This document shows positions 12,183 through 64,000 of a stretch of 64,000 bases of DNA, piece by piece. This stretch comes from Mycteria americana (Eukaryota > Chordata > Aves > Ciconiiformes > Ciconiidae): the NCBI RefSeq assembly GCF_035582795.1, contig NC_134368.1, positions 15,482,001-15,546,000 on the forward strand. The letters are read 5' to 3'. Both the position numbers and the translations under genes were made by a program. Position 1 is the stretch's first letter; each line of letters opens with the position of its first letter. The notes beneath the pieces were generated by a model that did not search any database, was not told where the DNA came from, and saw only the letters and a program-made list of their open reading frames with translations.

Positions 12183-15044
12183 CCTTGGTTTAATTTAATT
12201 GGTTTAATCTTCCTTGCATGTCACTGTCTTGGGGAATTACATAATTTTGTCTTTTGAAGGTTCCAGTTTCTGAAATGTAGAACCCAGGTAATAGTATTTT
12301 AAAAACAAAATCTTGTCTGTTCTTAGGCAACATCCTGTAGGAGCCTGTGTGAATTCAGTGGTCTGACAGTGCTTAAAATATAACCTAGACGGAAGCTGTG
12401 TGGGACCTGGCCTTTCATGTGTTGTGTTTTTAAAAAGTTCATAACTCAAAGGTAGTTTGTAGTGGAAAACTTGAAAATTACTCCATAGGAGCCATTTCTG
12501 CATCAAAACTTTTCTAACTAGTCTTTCCCAACTGTAATAGTCTAGGTAAGAGCCTAAGCTCTTAATTTTAAAATTTATTTCATATAAATTGGGTTTTTGT
12601 TTATAGTATCTATTCTGTTTGGATTTTAGTCCAGATTTCTGAAAATACTTTCAGTGCATGCACTAACCATGGAAAATTTCCACTTTTTTTTTTTTAATAT
12701 GGTTTAGACATTAGAAACAATTTTGTTGTAATAAAAACAAGTGTATGTTCTTACACTAATAAATGTCTCTCCTCCTAGTACTAAGACTGTACTTTTTTTG
12801 GTCGGAAACATGCAGTCCCTGTACATCACCTAATGTCTTATTGAAATTCTTAATTTCTTCTGAAGTAGGCAGTGGATATGTTTGGGTTGACTGTATGTTT
12901 GGAATTGAAAACATGATAGATGCCTATTAATATTATAACAATTTTTAATTTTTCTGCTCTTTGCAGAAGGCATTGTAGAATGTATTCACTTTTTCATGAA
13001 TCTGTAGATGGAATCTATTTAGGTAAGACATCTGAAGATCAGGCTTTTTGGACATATTGAAAAATTAAATGTAAACTTTTTTTTTTTTAATTTTTATGGT
13101 TAATAAGACACTTCCATCAGCAGTGCTTGTCAATGCTGCTGAATCAACAGTAAATGCTGTGTCTCATATGACTTGTAAGAGCCTTTCTATTATGATTTGG
13201 TTTTAAGTACTTTTAAAGTTTTCTTTAACAAAGTACATCTTTTAAAAATTCAGAATGGCAGTATAGTGTGAAGTGTAACAGTCAATTTTATAGGGTAGTA
13301 AATAGTTGCTTATTGTTCTGATGGAAGAGTAAACTTGATAAAATGCTATGTTTGTTCAATGAAAATGACTATTCAGTGCAGTCGAATTCTCCCTACAATA
13401 TGTCACGGGAACCTACTCCAATCATTTTAATCGTAAACAATGCTGCTGCTTCTTGCATTGGGTTAAACGTATGCAAATTGGAACCTACTGTTTCATGAGT
13501 GATCAATTCTTTGTTGGGAGTGGAAAGAAATGTTGTATGTATTGCTAAGATACTGAAGGAAGCATAGTCAGCATCTTTGTTCTAAAGTATATGCATCTTT
13601 TGAAGATGCTGCTTTGGAGGGAATGCTTTCCTGTTTCTCTTCTTGTTTAAAAATATAGCCTGCTTTAAAATCATAAGAAAAATCTCTAAATAGACAAACA
13701 TCTACCATTTCTAGCGAAGGCCCCAAGTATAAATAGAGCTGTGCATGCCACCTGTGGTAGCAGATGGCAGCCATTCACAGCTTCCTTTTGTTTTGGACCC
13801 GCATTATAGGCAATATTTGCTTTTATGTTTTAATAAGACCTGTTTAAAAAAATCTACAGTGGCAACAAAACACAGATATGTGTGTTAAAGAAGTAGTTTA
13901 CAATGAAGATAAACTTTTTGAAGTGCAAGCTGGAACCTGAAATAACTTAAAACAAGTTACAGTAGAGGCTTTAATGTGAATTTATAGAGTGGATTTTACT
14001 TGCGTGATGCTGACACTTTTGTTGCCACCCAGTGGAAAACTACTGCTGCTTCACTGTAGAGAATCAATTGTTTTATTATGATCAGAACTACACTTGAGAG
14101 TTTTTAAATAATGCCTGGAGTTTCCAGCTTTGGTACCTGAGCTTAGGAGCTTGTCATTTCAAGTTTCTTAAGTTGTAACTAAATATACCTCCTTTCATGG
14201 CAGATGCGTCTTTTAGGAAGTTCCCTACTGGTGCTATCCAGCTTCTGCTTTCCCTTGTGCTGATACAGGTATTTGTGAAGCTGAAATGAAAGAAACCAAT
14301 TCTTTATATTTGGTCTTAAACATTATTAACCCCCATTTCCAGAAGAGTAATTTTTTAAAAAGTAATTTCAGTGTTTTGGTGTGTGGTATTGACCCTCAAG
14401 GGAGTGCCAGTGGGAATGGGAAGAGAGGAGGGAGAGCCTGGAGTTTCGTAAGCGGTCTTTGTTGTCAGAAAGAACATAACCCTTCGTATTCTGATAGTGG
14501 ACAGAAGCTTGAGAACATGCTGTTAGTATAACGATGTAACTGATCTGGAGTTACAACTGTAACTGGGAGGAAAGGTATTTTTTTCCCATGATTCTCATAA
14601 AAATGTCAGTTATATCTGGAAATTCAGTAGTGTTCTTCCCCATAAGGTAAGTTTCATCTTAATGTAGTGCAACAGTGCTGCAACTATGAAGGGCATTTCT
14701 CTAAGTCCTCCTATCCCTTCAGGGGAAAAAAAGGAAATAATTTCATTATTTCAGGGTTGAAGGAGAGGCTTATTTCTCTGCTCCAGACTTTCAGAGAAGA
14801 AGAAAGCCCATTTCCAGAGGCAGAGAATGGGAACCATGACAAGAGGCCAATACTCAGATGCGTTTGTGCTTCATCTTCAAATTGCTTTCATCTATCCTTT
14901 TGATGGCTGTGTTAACTGTTGGTATAATTGTTTTGAAAACGGGCATATACAGCAAATGGGAAGTTGTAGTTATGATGGATGCGTAAATGGAGTGGAAAAA
15001 ATTGATATGCTGAAATGCAAGTGGGATTTAAAATTGTTCTAGGT

Positions 15045-16720
15045 CTACTCAAAAGATTAGAGAAGATACAAAAAATTAGCCCAGAGGCAGTAAAAAGCAG
15101 AGGGAGAGACAGACAGTGACTGGCCAAGAAAACTGTTGCAGAAGGGAAGACTTTGTAGAGATAAAGTCAGGTTTGGCAAAATTCACAATGAATTAACTAA
15201 TGGTATTAAAACCCCCCAAAGTTAAAATATTCTTTAGCTATGTAAATAAAAAGAGAATTAGCAAAGAAGTGGATTTGTCATGCAGCTGGAGTATAGATTA
15301 AGAATAGTTTAGGCATGGTCTCCAGTCTAAATTAATAACGAAAAAGCCGTGGACCAGCAGGGTAAAACTAAGATATGCACTGGGAAACAGAGCACGGAAT
15401 TGGAAATTTGTACAAAATCTCACAATTTTAATGCAGTCAAATTGTGGTTATCAGATAATCTCTGGGTTGAGTTCAGACACAGTGGATTTGAGAAATCCCA
15501 AGTTCTGAAGGCAGCTATTTTTAATGAAAATACCTTGAATTGAAGATGGTACCATTTGGTCAGAGGGAAGCAAATGTAATGCCTATAATTAAGTCAGCAG
15601 AGGCAAACTGATAATGGCATCAGCAGGGCCTGACCCAGAAGTGGTCCAGGATTCAGAAAAGATTTTAAGGGGAAAAAGATAAATAGAAACAAGATACAAT
15701 GCAGTATAATTTCCCGTCTTCCTAAAACCAGGATGTGTCCAGCCAACTTGATGCTTCAAGAAAATCTGCTTTTCCTTCGTTAAGATGACCTGGTGTCTGA
15801 TAGTAAAGTGCCTGATAAAGTGCTAATGGGAAGTCTAGAGGAGATTAGCAGAGAAAATATTAACTCAATAAGATGAATAAGCAGAAGCAATGCTTCTGTG
15901 TTGGAAGAAGTGTTGGGCTGAAGAGAGGTAGGGAGGTTAACAGTGGAATTACTTTTTGCATTCCCCAAAATAAGAACAGTACTAAACAAGATGAGTTTTA
16001 AAATCAATCCCAGAGTAAGATGGATGGGTAAAATTCACTGATGAGGGAATGCTGAGAGGAAGGGAGGAGCATGATACGTTACAGCAAGTGGTGAATGACT
16101 GTGGCGTCTGGAGTTGTGGGGAGAAGAAATTCATTCAGCAGTAGAATATGTATTTAGCTAACGAAACAACAAAGAATAAGATCGAAACTAGTCAATGAAA
16201 ATGGTGGAAGAAAAGATACTTCCAGCTGAGTTACAAAGTAACTAACACCAGTGAATGCCCTTTTAGCCATCTGCATTGCAGAAGGATGGATACAAACTGG
16301 AGCAAATGCAAAGGGAAGTTATGGGTTAGGCAAATTCAGAACTGTCTTATGAGACGGAACTAAAAGCTTGGGGTCGTTTGTCTGGGGCTACAGAAGTTAG
16401 AGGGAGATAGGATTATTGACGATAAACTCAGACACATGCAGGGAAGCAGAGCTTTTGAGGGAAAGGACTGCTTTGAAGCAAGAACAGATGGATAGAAGTT
16501 GGTAATCAGTAAACCTGGAGATTTGATGGTTCTTATGAATAAGAAGAGCAGTACAATTCTAATAAAGCCATTCAGTTGGAATAGGGAGACTCTTTATTAC
16601 CTTTAGGCTGGAGCTTGATAACTTTGTAAAGAGTGTATGGTGTGCCTCTGATAACGCCAGAATAATTGCAGGTTGATGACACTGGAGATATCTTCAAGAT
16701 TTATATTTGTATAATCAGGG
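15045..16720 (+). repeat. Old CR1/L3-type non-LTR retrotransposon fragment, sense on plus strand
   Basis: The plus strand is purine-rich and, with many frameshifts and stops, encodes pieces of a CR1-type reverse transcriptase. REANVMPIIK at about 15567-15596 resembles the ANVTPIFKKG block at the start of the domain. DSKVPDKVLMGSL at about 15798-15836 resembles the FSKAFDTVPHDILMSKL block. KLEQMQREVMG then LSYETELKAWGRLSG and EVRGR at about 16296-16410 resemble the conserved C-terminal [35 protein letters not shown]. The order matches CR1/L3. Ends are approximate. The copy is dead and old, judging by its many breaks. Confidence 0.7.
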
Positions 16721-19109
16721 ATATTTTATGTCTGCAGAAGATTAAGCATTGCACCAAAAAAAAAAAATTTTTTTTATTTTTAAATTCACGTTCCCTATTA
16801 TTCTAGCGAGACCTTCTTTTTTGTAAAAATTGTTTAATTTTGTTGATATGGCAATGACAAATTGAATCCAAAACTATGCCAGCAGTACACGGTAAGAAAA
16901 GGCAAAAGAGAAATAGCAGCAGTGCAGGATCGCAGAAGATGCTGTTAGAATTTGAGGGAAAGTAGAACAAGAAGTCTCACTTCTGATGCAAATCTTGGGA
17001 ACTAAGAGCTTGATGCGAGTATGGGCATAATGGTGTCATTCTAAATTCATGAAAATAGCTTTACAAATGAAGGAGAGGCAAAGTGGGGTCAGTGCAATTC
17101 AAACACACTATGACAATTTTAGCCTAAATAGAATGCTCTTTGTGACTAGATGAATTAATTACTGTAAGACAGTGTTCTTGCTTGTCATTCTGATTCTTTC
17201 TGCTTGTTAATCACTCCTAAATTGTAGCTATTGCAGTAATATTAAGATTTATTACTTAAAAAGTTTTGCTAATCTCTTTTCTAGTTTAGGGTTTGTTCAC
17301 ATATTAATGTAAATGTTTTGAAATGTGTTTCTTATTTTACATTTCTGCTCTTTGTCCTCTGTAGTACTTTCTTTCTGCCTATTAAGTATTATTGTTCTAT
17401 TGAAGCACTGTATGACTGTTTTAAATGTTTTGCTTTCATAGACAAGCTTAATTTACCTATTCAGCAAATTTCATGACATACCAAGTCTGAGCTGAGAAGG
17501 AGATTAGTATACAAAAAATAAGTTCCAGTGGCAATGAGAAGGAACATCTGTAGAATGGTTTAGCTTATTCTTTGTGCCTCATTGATTTTGTAGTGATTTC
17601 AGTATTTCCCTTCTTATTGCTTATGATGGTGCTAAGACTTTAGGAAACTTCAGATCTACTGGAGGTACTAACAGAACTCATTTTGCTATGAATGGGATGA
17701 AATTTCCCATCCTGTTAATCACATGGCAAACTTTAAACATGAAAACTGGGAAAATTCTTATCCAGTATGATGAGTTGTAGTAAAAATGAAACAGCAAATA
17801 ATAATAGGGAAGTGTATGCGTATTTATTTGCACAAGGAAACACTTATTTTTAGTTGTACAAATCACTGCGGTCTTACAAAGTACATTTTTTTTCCTTATA
17901 CTTTTTTCAAAGAGCTGCTGGTCTTTTGAAAAAAATAACTGCAGGAATTAATCTTCTATTTATCCAAACTATTCTGTGTTCTTTCTCTGTGGTTTTTTTG
18001 TTTGTTTAATTACAGGGAACATTTGCATGAAAATAGGATTTTAAGACTTGAACAGCTTCTGATGCTTTTTTCCCAGATACATGGAGTAAACCACATTTAT
18101 TGTATTTGTAAACTAAAACAATTATTGTTTTGTAAAATTCCTTGCATGCTTTTTTACACTGAATTATTAATGAATATTTGAGAATATGCTTTGGAAAGGT
18201 TCCCCCTGCCTCCCCCTCAAATACATACCACTAATGTACATAATTCTCCCCCCTCTTCCTCCTCCCCATCACGTGTCCTTCAAGACCTGCCAAGGAAGTC
18301 ATATTGGTAGTCATCTCATTTCTGTGGCCAACTAAACTTGATTTCTGTAGTTCCTCCATTCTCTAAGATAAGCAGCATCTTATGCTACACCAAATCTTTT
18401 AAATCGGACTAAAGTTTGCAAAAGTTCTTTCAGATTTTTTGGAGATTTTTCATCTTTTCAAAGGATCTTTGTAAAAACTTTTAATAAAGAAAATCAAGTG
18501 GATTTATAGCAAAATGTATCCACAGTGAAGTGGAAATCCAGAAGCAGAAATTTGATAGGGATGTGTGCTATGGTAAAACTTAGCAATGATTATCAGATGA
18601 TAGAGATACTGCTTTAGTTTGGGCACAAACTGGTCACTCTATTAGGGCAAAAATAGACAGAAGAGGGACAGCACCTTGCTCTACAAATTCTAATAACTGA
18701 ACTTGAACATTTATATCATGTCTCATCAGCAAAATGTTTAAAACTTTCTTGCGTGATCTTCTAAAATGAGTTTATTTTCTAAAATGTACATTAGGTTCTG
18801 GATTGCTAGTTTAGATAATGTTTTGTGTTGTTATTGTCATGCTTAATATTTTTAATGTTTAATATTGTAGTTATATTTAGTGTTTAGTAGTGTTTTGTTT
18901 ATGTTTTTTGAATAGAAGACGTATTTTGACTACTTTTGAGTTGTACTTTCATACAACAGATCTTTCTTAGATTATTTTTATGTATTGACGGCTTGCAAAA
19001 TGTGGAAATTCTACTGTAAAAGAGTAAATTTTATGATTCTGTTTAATTACAGAATAAATAATTTTACAAATTCATGACTGAACTTTAATTATGATTTCTA
19101 TTAATTTAG

Positions 19110-52222
<33,113 letters not shown>

Positions 52223-52740
52223 AAATATAATAAGGTCTACATGCTTTGTTTGTAAAACTTGTGACATTTTTTCCAATGGAGTGGGGTATATAGCATAGCT
52301 CTATTATGCATTTTTTCATACTGCTATGATGGAAATATTTTCCAACAAATAAGCATGTGTGTGTATCTGTTAGTGCAGAGGGAGCTGACAGCATTCATTT
52401 TAAATCCCTTTATCAAACATAAAACCACACTTAATCCTGCAAAGAACATAGAAACCTTTGAAAGAGCTGGTAAGAAAGCTACAAGCTGGAGCATAGCTAA
52501 CAGAAGAAAACAACTGATAATGGTTTTATCAGTCACCCACACATCTGTGATGTCTGAAGTCCAGCTCCCAGCGCGCAGACCAGATCAAGAGAAAACTGTT
52601 ACTGTGCAGAAGCATCTACACTGTCTCAGGCTTTTATTTAATCATACCACTTCAGTACATAGTGATCACTTTGCACATGTATGACCTCTACTTCTAATCC
52701 TTTGAAACTACTTGAGTCAGAGACCAGGTTGATTTAATAG

Positions 52741-52764
52741 TAATAATAATAATAATAATAATAA
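52741..52764. repeat. (TAA)8 microsatellite
   Basis: Eight perfect TAA units lie about 520 bp past the STX18 stop codon, inside the presumed 3'UTR. Length polymorphism between individuals is likely for such a tract. Confidence 0.95.
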
Positions 52765-53388
52765 GTCAACTAAAGAGCTTTACTTCTAGGTGAAAAGAGA
52801 GAATACAACACAAACAGATTGTGCAGTGAAACAGATGTTCTGGGATGTCGGAACAAAGCCAAAGGATAGACAGTAATAAAGCCAAACTCTTCAAAGTCCT
52901 AACATTGGGAGCAATTTGTTAACCAAAAAAAAAAAAAAAAAGTCTCAAAACAAACTGGAAATAAGAATCAATAAACTCCCTCCTGTTAAATCAGAGGAAA
53001 AAACAGTTTTGACTTCAAGAAGCATAAGCAATCTGTTTCTCCTAGATCGTAAAGCTTAGTATTTTTTAATGTTTAGTGTTATGAGAGAGAGAAAGAAGCT
53101 GTTTCTCATCAGTACTTACTTGTGCGTTAAAGTTTTTATTGTCCTAAATTTAAGGGGAGGAGATGTATCATGAATCATTTCTAGGCAGGACAGTCTTGGG
53201 GAACAGATCTTTCTATCTTGTAAAATCTGAATGTCCTCTGTGAATATGTCGATATGAAATGTGTGTTTTGCTATCTCTCTTCTGAAATGTATATTTCCAT
53301 ACATTATATGCAACAAGCAGCATCATCCCTATTCTCTACTCTGCACAGAGTGAAAATGTCAAAAGTTACATGTGAATTAATTACCTTC

Positions 53389-53394
53389 AATAAA
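53389..53394 (+). promoter_or_regulatory. Candidate poly(A) signal AATAAA for STX18
   Basis: AATAAA lies about 1.17 kb past the STX18 stop codon. It is one of several candidates. Confidence 0.4.
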
Positions 53395-53489
53395 GCATAC
53401 GCCTATTAAAAAAATGCAAACATGGTATGTTTTGAGTATTTCAACATAAGCTTGAAATTTTTAAATGCAAAGAAAAATTTGGCACATAA

Positions 53490-53495
53490 TTTATT
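53490..53495 (-). promoter_or_regulatory. Candidate poly(A) signal AATAAA for NSG1
   Basis: TTTATT on the plus strand reads AATAAA on the minus strand, about 1.6 kb past the NSG1 stop codon. Confidence 0.35.
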
Positions 53496-53883
53496 GCTTT
53501 TTATGCATCCCACATACCATAATGACTTAATAAAAAGCCTTTTACAGATACTACTGTGTAATGCACATTTCATATCAAACCTAGAGAATTAAGCAGTAAT
53601 GGTTATTTTTACTGTGTTGTTGATAAAGCAATTCTACTGGAGAGAGAAAAAAAAAAAAGTAGAGTTGACCATGTTTGTTCTACTACTACACACCATACTG
53701 CTGTTTTCCCTTCATTTTTGTATTGTCTCTACCAAAAAAAAAAAAAGGAACTTTTGACATGTCCACTACACCTTGTCCCATTCAAGTTACATGAACAAAA
53801 AAGGTGACTTGCTTGCCCAGATGCTTTTGTCTAACTGTTAAATTAATAAGATGTCTTTTTTGTAATATATATTTAAGATTTAT

Positions 53884-53889
53884 AATAAA
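53884..53889 (+). promoter_or_regulatory. Candidate distal poly(A) signal AATAAA for STX18
   Basis: AATAAA lies about 1.66 kb past the STX18 stop codon, preceded by an AT-rich tract. If used, the STX18 transcript would run into the presumed 3'UTR of the convergent NSG1. Confidence 0.4.
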
Positions 53890-55107
53890 AATGAAAACAA
53901 TGAAAACATTCTTCGTTTCACACAAAGAATTGGTAAGTTTGTAATTACAATAGAACTTTAACGTGCATCCACAATACTACGTTCTTCTACATCTCTTCCC
54001 CTCCCAAGCCATACGTAAACAGTTCTACTCTTCACTCAGTTTCACATGTCACTTTAAAACAGCCAGTCATGTATCTAATATGCAATTATTTCACTTGTGA
54101 TGCTCTGTTTTAGAAAGTATAAAACTGCAAACTATATATAAACTGAAAGCTCTTCCTGATTAATAAAAAGGGAAAATGTTAATGTAATCAAAGAGAAAAT
54201 TTACTCCCTCTGTTGTATCCAACAAATTACATAGTGGACTATGTCTACTGTGAATAGGCTTTCTGCCTCTTAAGTATGATCAAAAGATGTCATTTCTCAT
54301 TAGAACATCCTGACCTGTGTACTTTTTACACTATCCTCAACACCCATCACTAAAACTGTCTGTGTTTTTCCATAATGTCTAGCTAGTTTGTGTTTCAGTG
54401 CTATCCTTACCAAGATGCTAAAGCCACAGTGGAAATGCAGTTAAATCCTGTTGACAGCGATAATAAAACATTGAGCATGCCTTGTTGCAGAGAACTTCAT
54501 TATCACTTACAAATAAACAACAGTAAAGAAAATGTAAGAAAAATGCTACCTGACAGTTTCTTTCTCCATACAAGTCATTACATTATGCCCTTGACATCAA
54601 TGCTGACTATTATTCTTGCTTGAGCCAAAACGAAATACTAAATATAGCTTTCAGCTAAACAAGAGATCACTCTAGTTATGGCTGAGGTGTTTCAGTTTGC
54701 AAAATGACAAAGAATAAAAAAATTAATAAATAAAGTATCAGTTCAGACAACAGAACACAATTTATCTAAGGTCCAAGCCCTGAAAATCCAGCAAAGAAAT
54801 CTGTCAGTATCCAATAAACTGCAAGAACATATCTCACATTGGATTTTTTTTTTTAATATTGAAAATGGTGTCAGAGCTCTAAAGCAATGCTGATATGCAC
54901 CTTGTTTTATGCCCATGAATGTTCTGCAGCATGTTTTTGGGGTTGGTTTTTTTTTGGTTTTTTTGCAAAGCAGTATCAGCAAACAGAAGCAATTGCACCA
55001 TAAACATGAGTAACCTCTAAATTATCCATAATTATATTTAATGAAAAGTTTCTTAAAGTCCCTTAGTTACCTTCAAAGGACATAGTGTTAATAATTAGCT
55101 TATCATA

Positions 55108-64000
<8,893 letters not shown>

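Larger units (their letters stand above)
1..19109 (+). other. STX18: STX18 intron, 3' part (upstream exon outside the window)
   Basis: This is noncoding, AT-rich sequence ending at the acceptor AG at 19108-19109. I searched by eye for the N-terminal syntaxin 18 segment and did not find it, so the whole stretch is treated as intron. It holds a degenerate CR1/L3 copy (about 15045-16720), a 38-bp palindrome (12145-12182), a CpG cluster (9549-9684), an exon-like segment with good splice sites (12967-13022), and A or T tracts. The open frames here are short, lack homology that I recognise and look like chance. Confidence 0.8.
52223..53910 (+). other. STX18: STX18 3' untranslated region (end estimated)
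   Basis: No coding sequence is seen after the stop codon. Canonical AATAAA motifs on the plus strand lie at 52875-52880, 52970-52975, 53389-53394, 53529-53534 and 53884-53889. The last sits in an AT-rich setting and would give a 3'UTR of about 1.7 kb. Which site is used cannot be decided from sequence. The region also holds a (TAA)8 microsatellite and A tracts. Confidence 0.5.
53475..55107 (-). other. NSG1: Presumed NSG1 3' untranslated region (end estimated)
   Basis: This is sequence downstream of the NSG1 stop codon on the minus strand, with no recognisable coding content. Minus-strand AATAAA motifs lie at 53490-53495 and further on at 53135-53140. Weaker ATTAAA motifs lie at 55037-55042 and 54852-54857. 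The 53490-53495 site would give about 1.6 kb of 3'UTR. Plus-strand open frames here (for example 54390-54623) show no homology that I recognise. Confidence 0.4.

Noticed and set aside
1..19109. Upstream STX18 exon(s) with the start methionine and Sly1-binding peptide
   Set aside because: I looked for the expected N-terminal residues and splice sites and found none, so they are taken to lie left of the window.

Overview
The window is vertebrate nuclear DNA, AT-rich and intron-dominated, with single exons spread over tens of kilobases. Two genes can be identified with confidence from conserved protein sequence. On the plus strand are the last ten coding exons of STX18 (syntaxin 18, an ER Qa-SNARE), running from 19110 to a stop codon at 52220-52222. 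On the minus strand are the last two coding exons of NSG1 (neuronal vesicle trafficking associated 1, also called NEEP21), at 60582-60692 and 55108-55308. The genes are convergent, tail to tail, as at human 4p16. The only clear interspersed repeats are two old CR1/L3-type non-LTR retrotransposon copies. No SINEs, LTR elements or DNA transposons stood out. Low repeat content, CR1-type LINEs and proteins very close to the tetrapod orthologues together suggest a bird, or less likely another sauropsid. The species cannot be fixed from the sequence alone.

Layout. 1-19109 is intron upstream of the first STX18 exon in the window; the 5' exon(s) coding for about 56 N-terminal residues lie to the left. 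This stretch holds one degenerate CR1/L3 copy (about 15045-16720, plus), a 38-bp perfect palindrome, a small CpG cluster and a pseudo-exon-like segment. 19110-52222 holds the ten STX18 exons, all with GT-AG introns and compatible phases. They sum to 840 nt, that is 279 residues plus stop, exactly the number expected from residue 57 to 335 of the human protein as I recall it. The 12-kb intron 19178-31136 contains a second CR1-type copy (26447 to about 27660, minus) whose broken reverse-transcriptase motifs are still readable. 52223 to about 53900 is the STX18 3'UTR with several poly(A) signals and a (TAA)8 microsatellite. About 53480-55107 is the likely NSG1 3'UTR, so the two 3'UTRs may overlap. 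55108-64000 is the 3' half of NSG1: the C-terminal exon, a 5.3-kb intron, the transmembrane exon, and the start of the next intron, with the upstream exons beyond the right edge.

Biology. Both proteins act in membrane traffic. Syntaxin 18 is a tail-anchored t-SNARE for Golgi-to-ER retrograde transport and ER organisation. NSG1 is a small endosomal membrane protein involved in neuronal receptor recycling. Nothing suggests that they work in one pathway; what they share is conserved synteny.

I found no previously undescribed system. The observations most worth a second look are: a read-through isoform of STX18 that would replace the SNARE motif with a new hydrophobic tail; the 38-bp zero-spacer palindrome; possible overlap of the convergent 3' ends; a G-quadruplex-prone tract; and a well-formed pseudo-exon. 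Nearly all small open reading frames in the introns look like chance.
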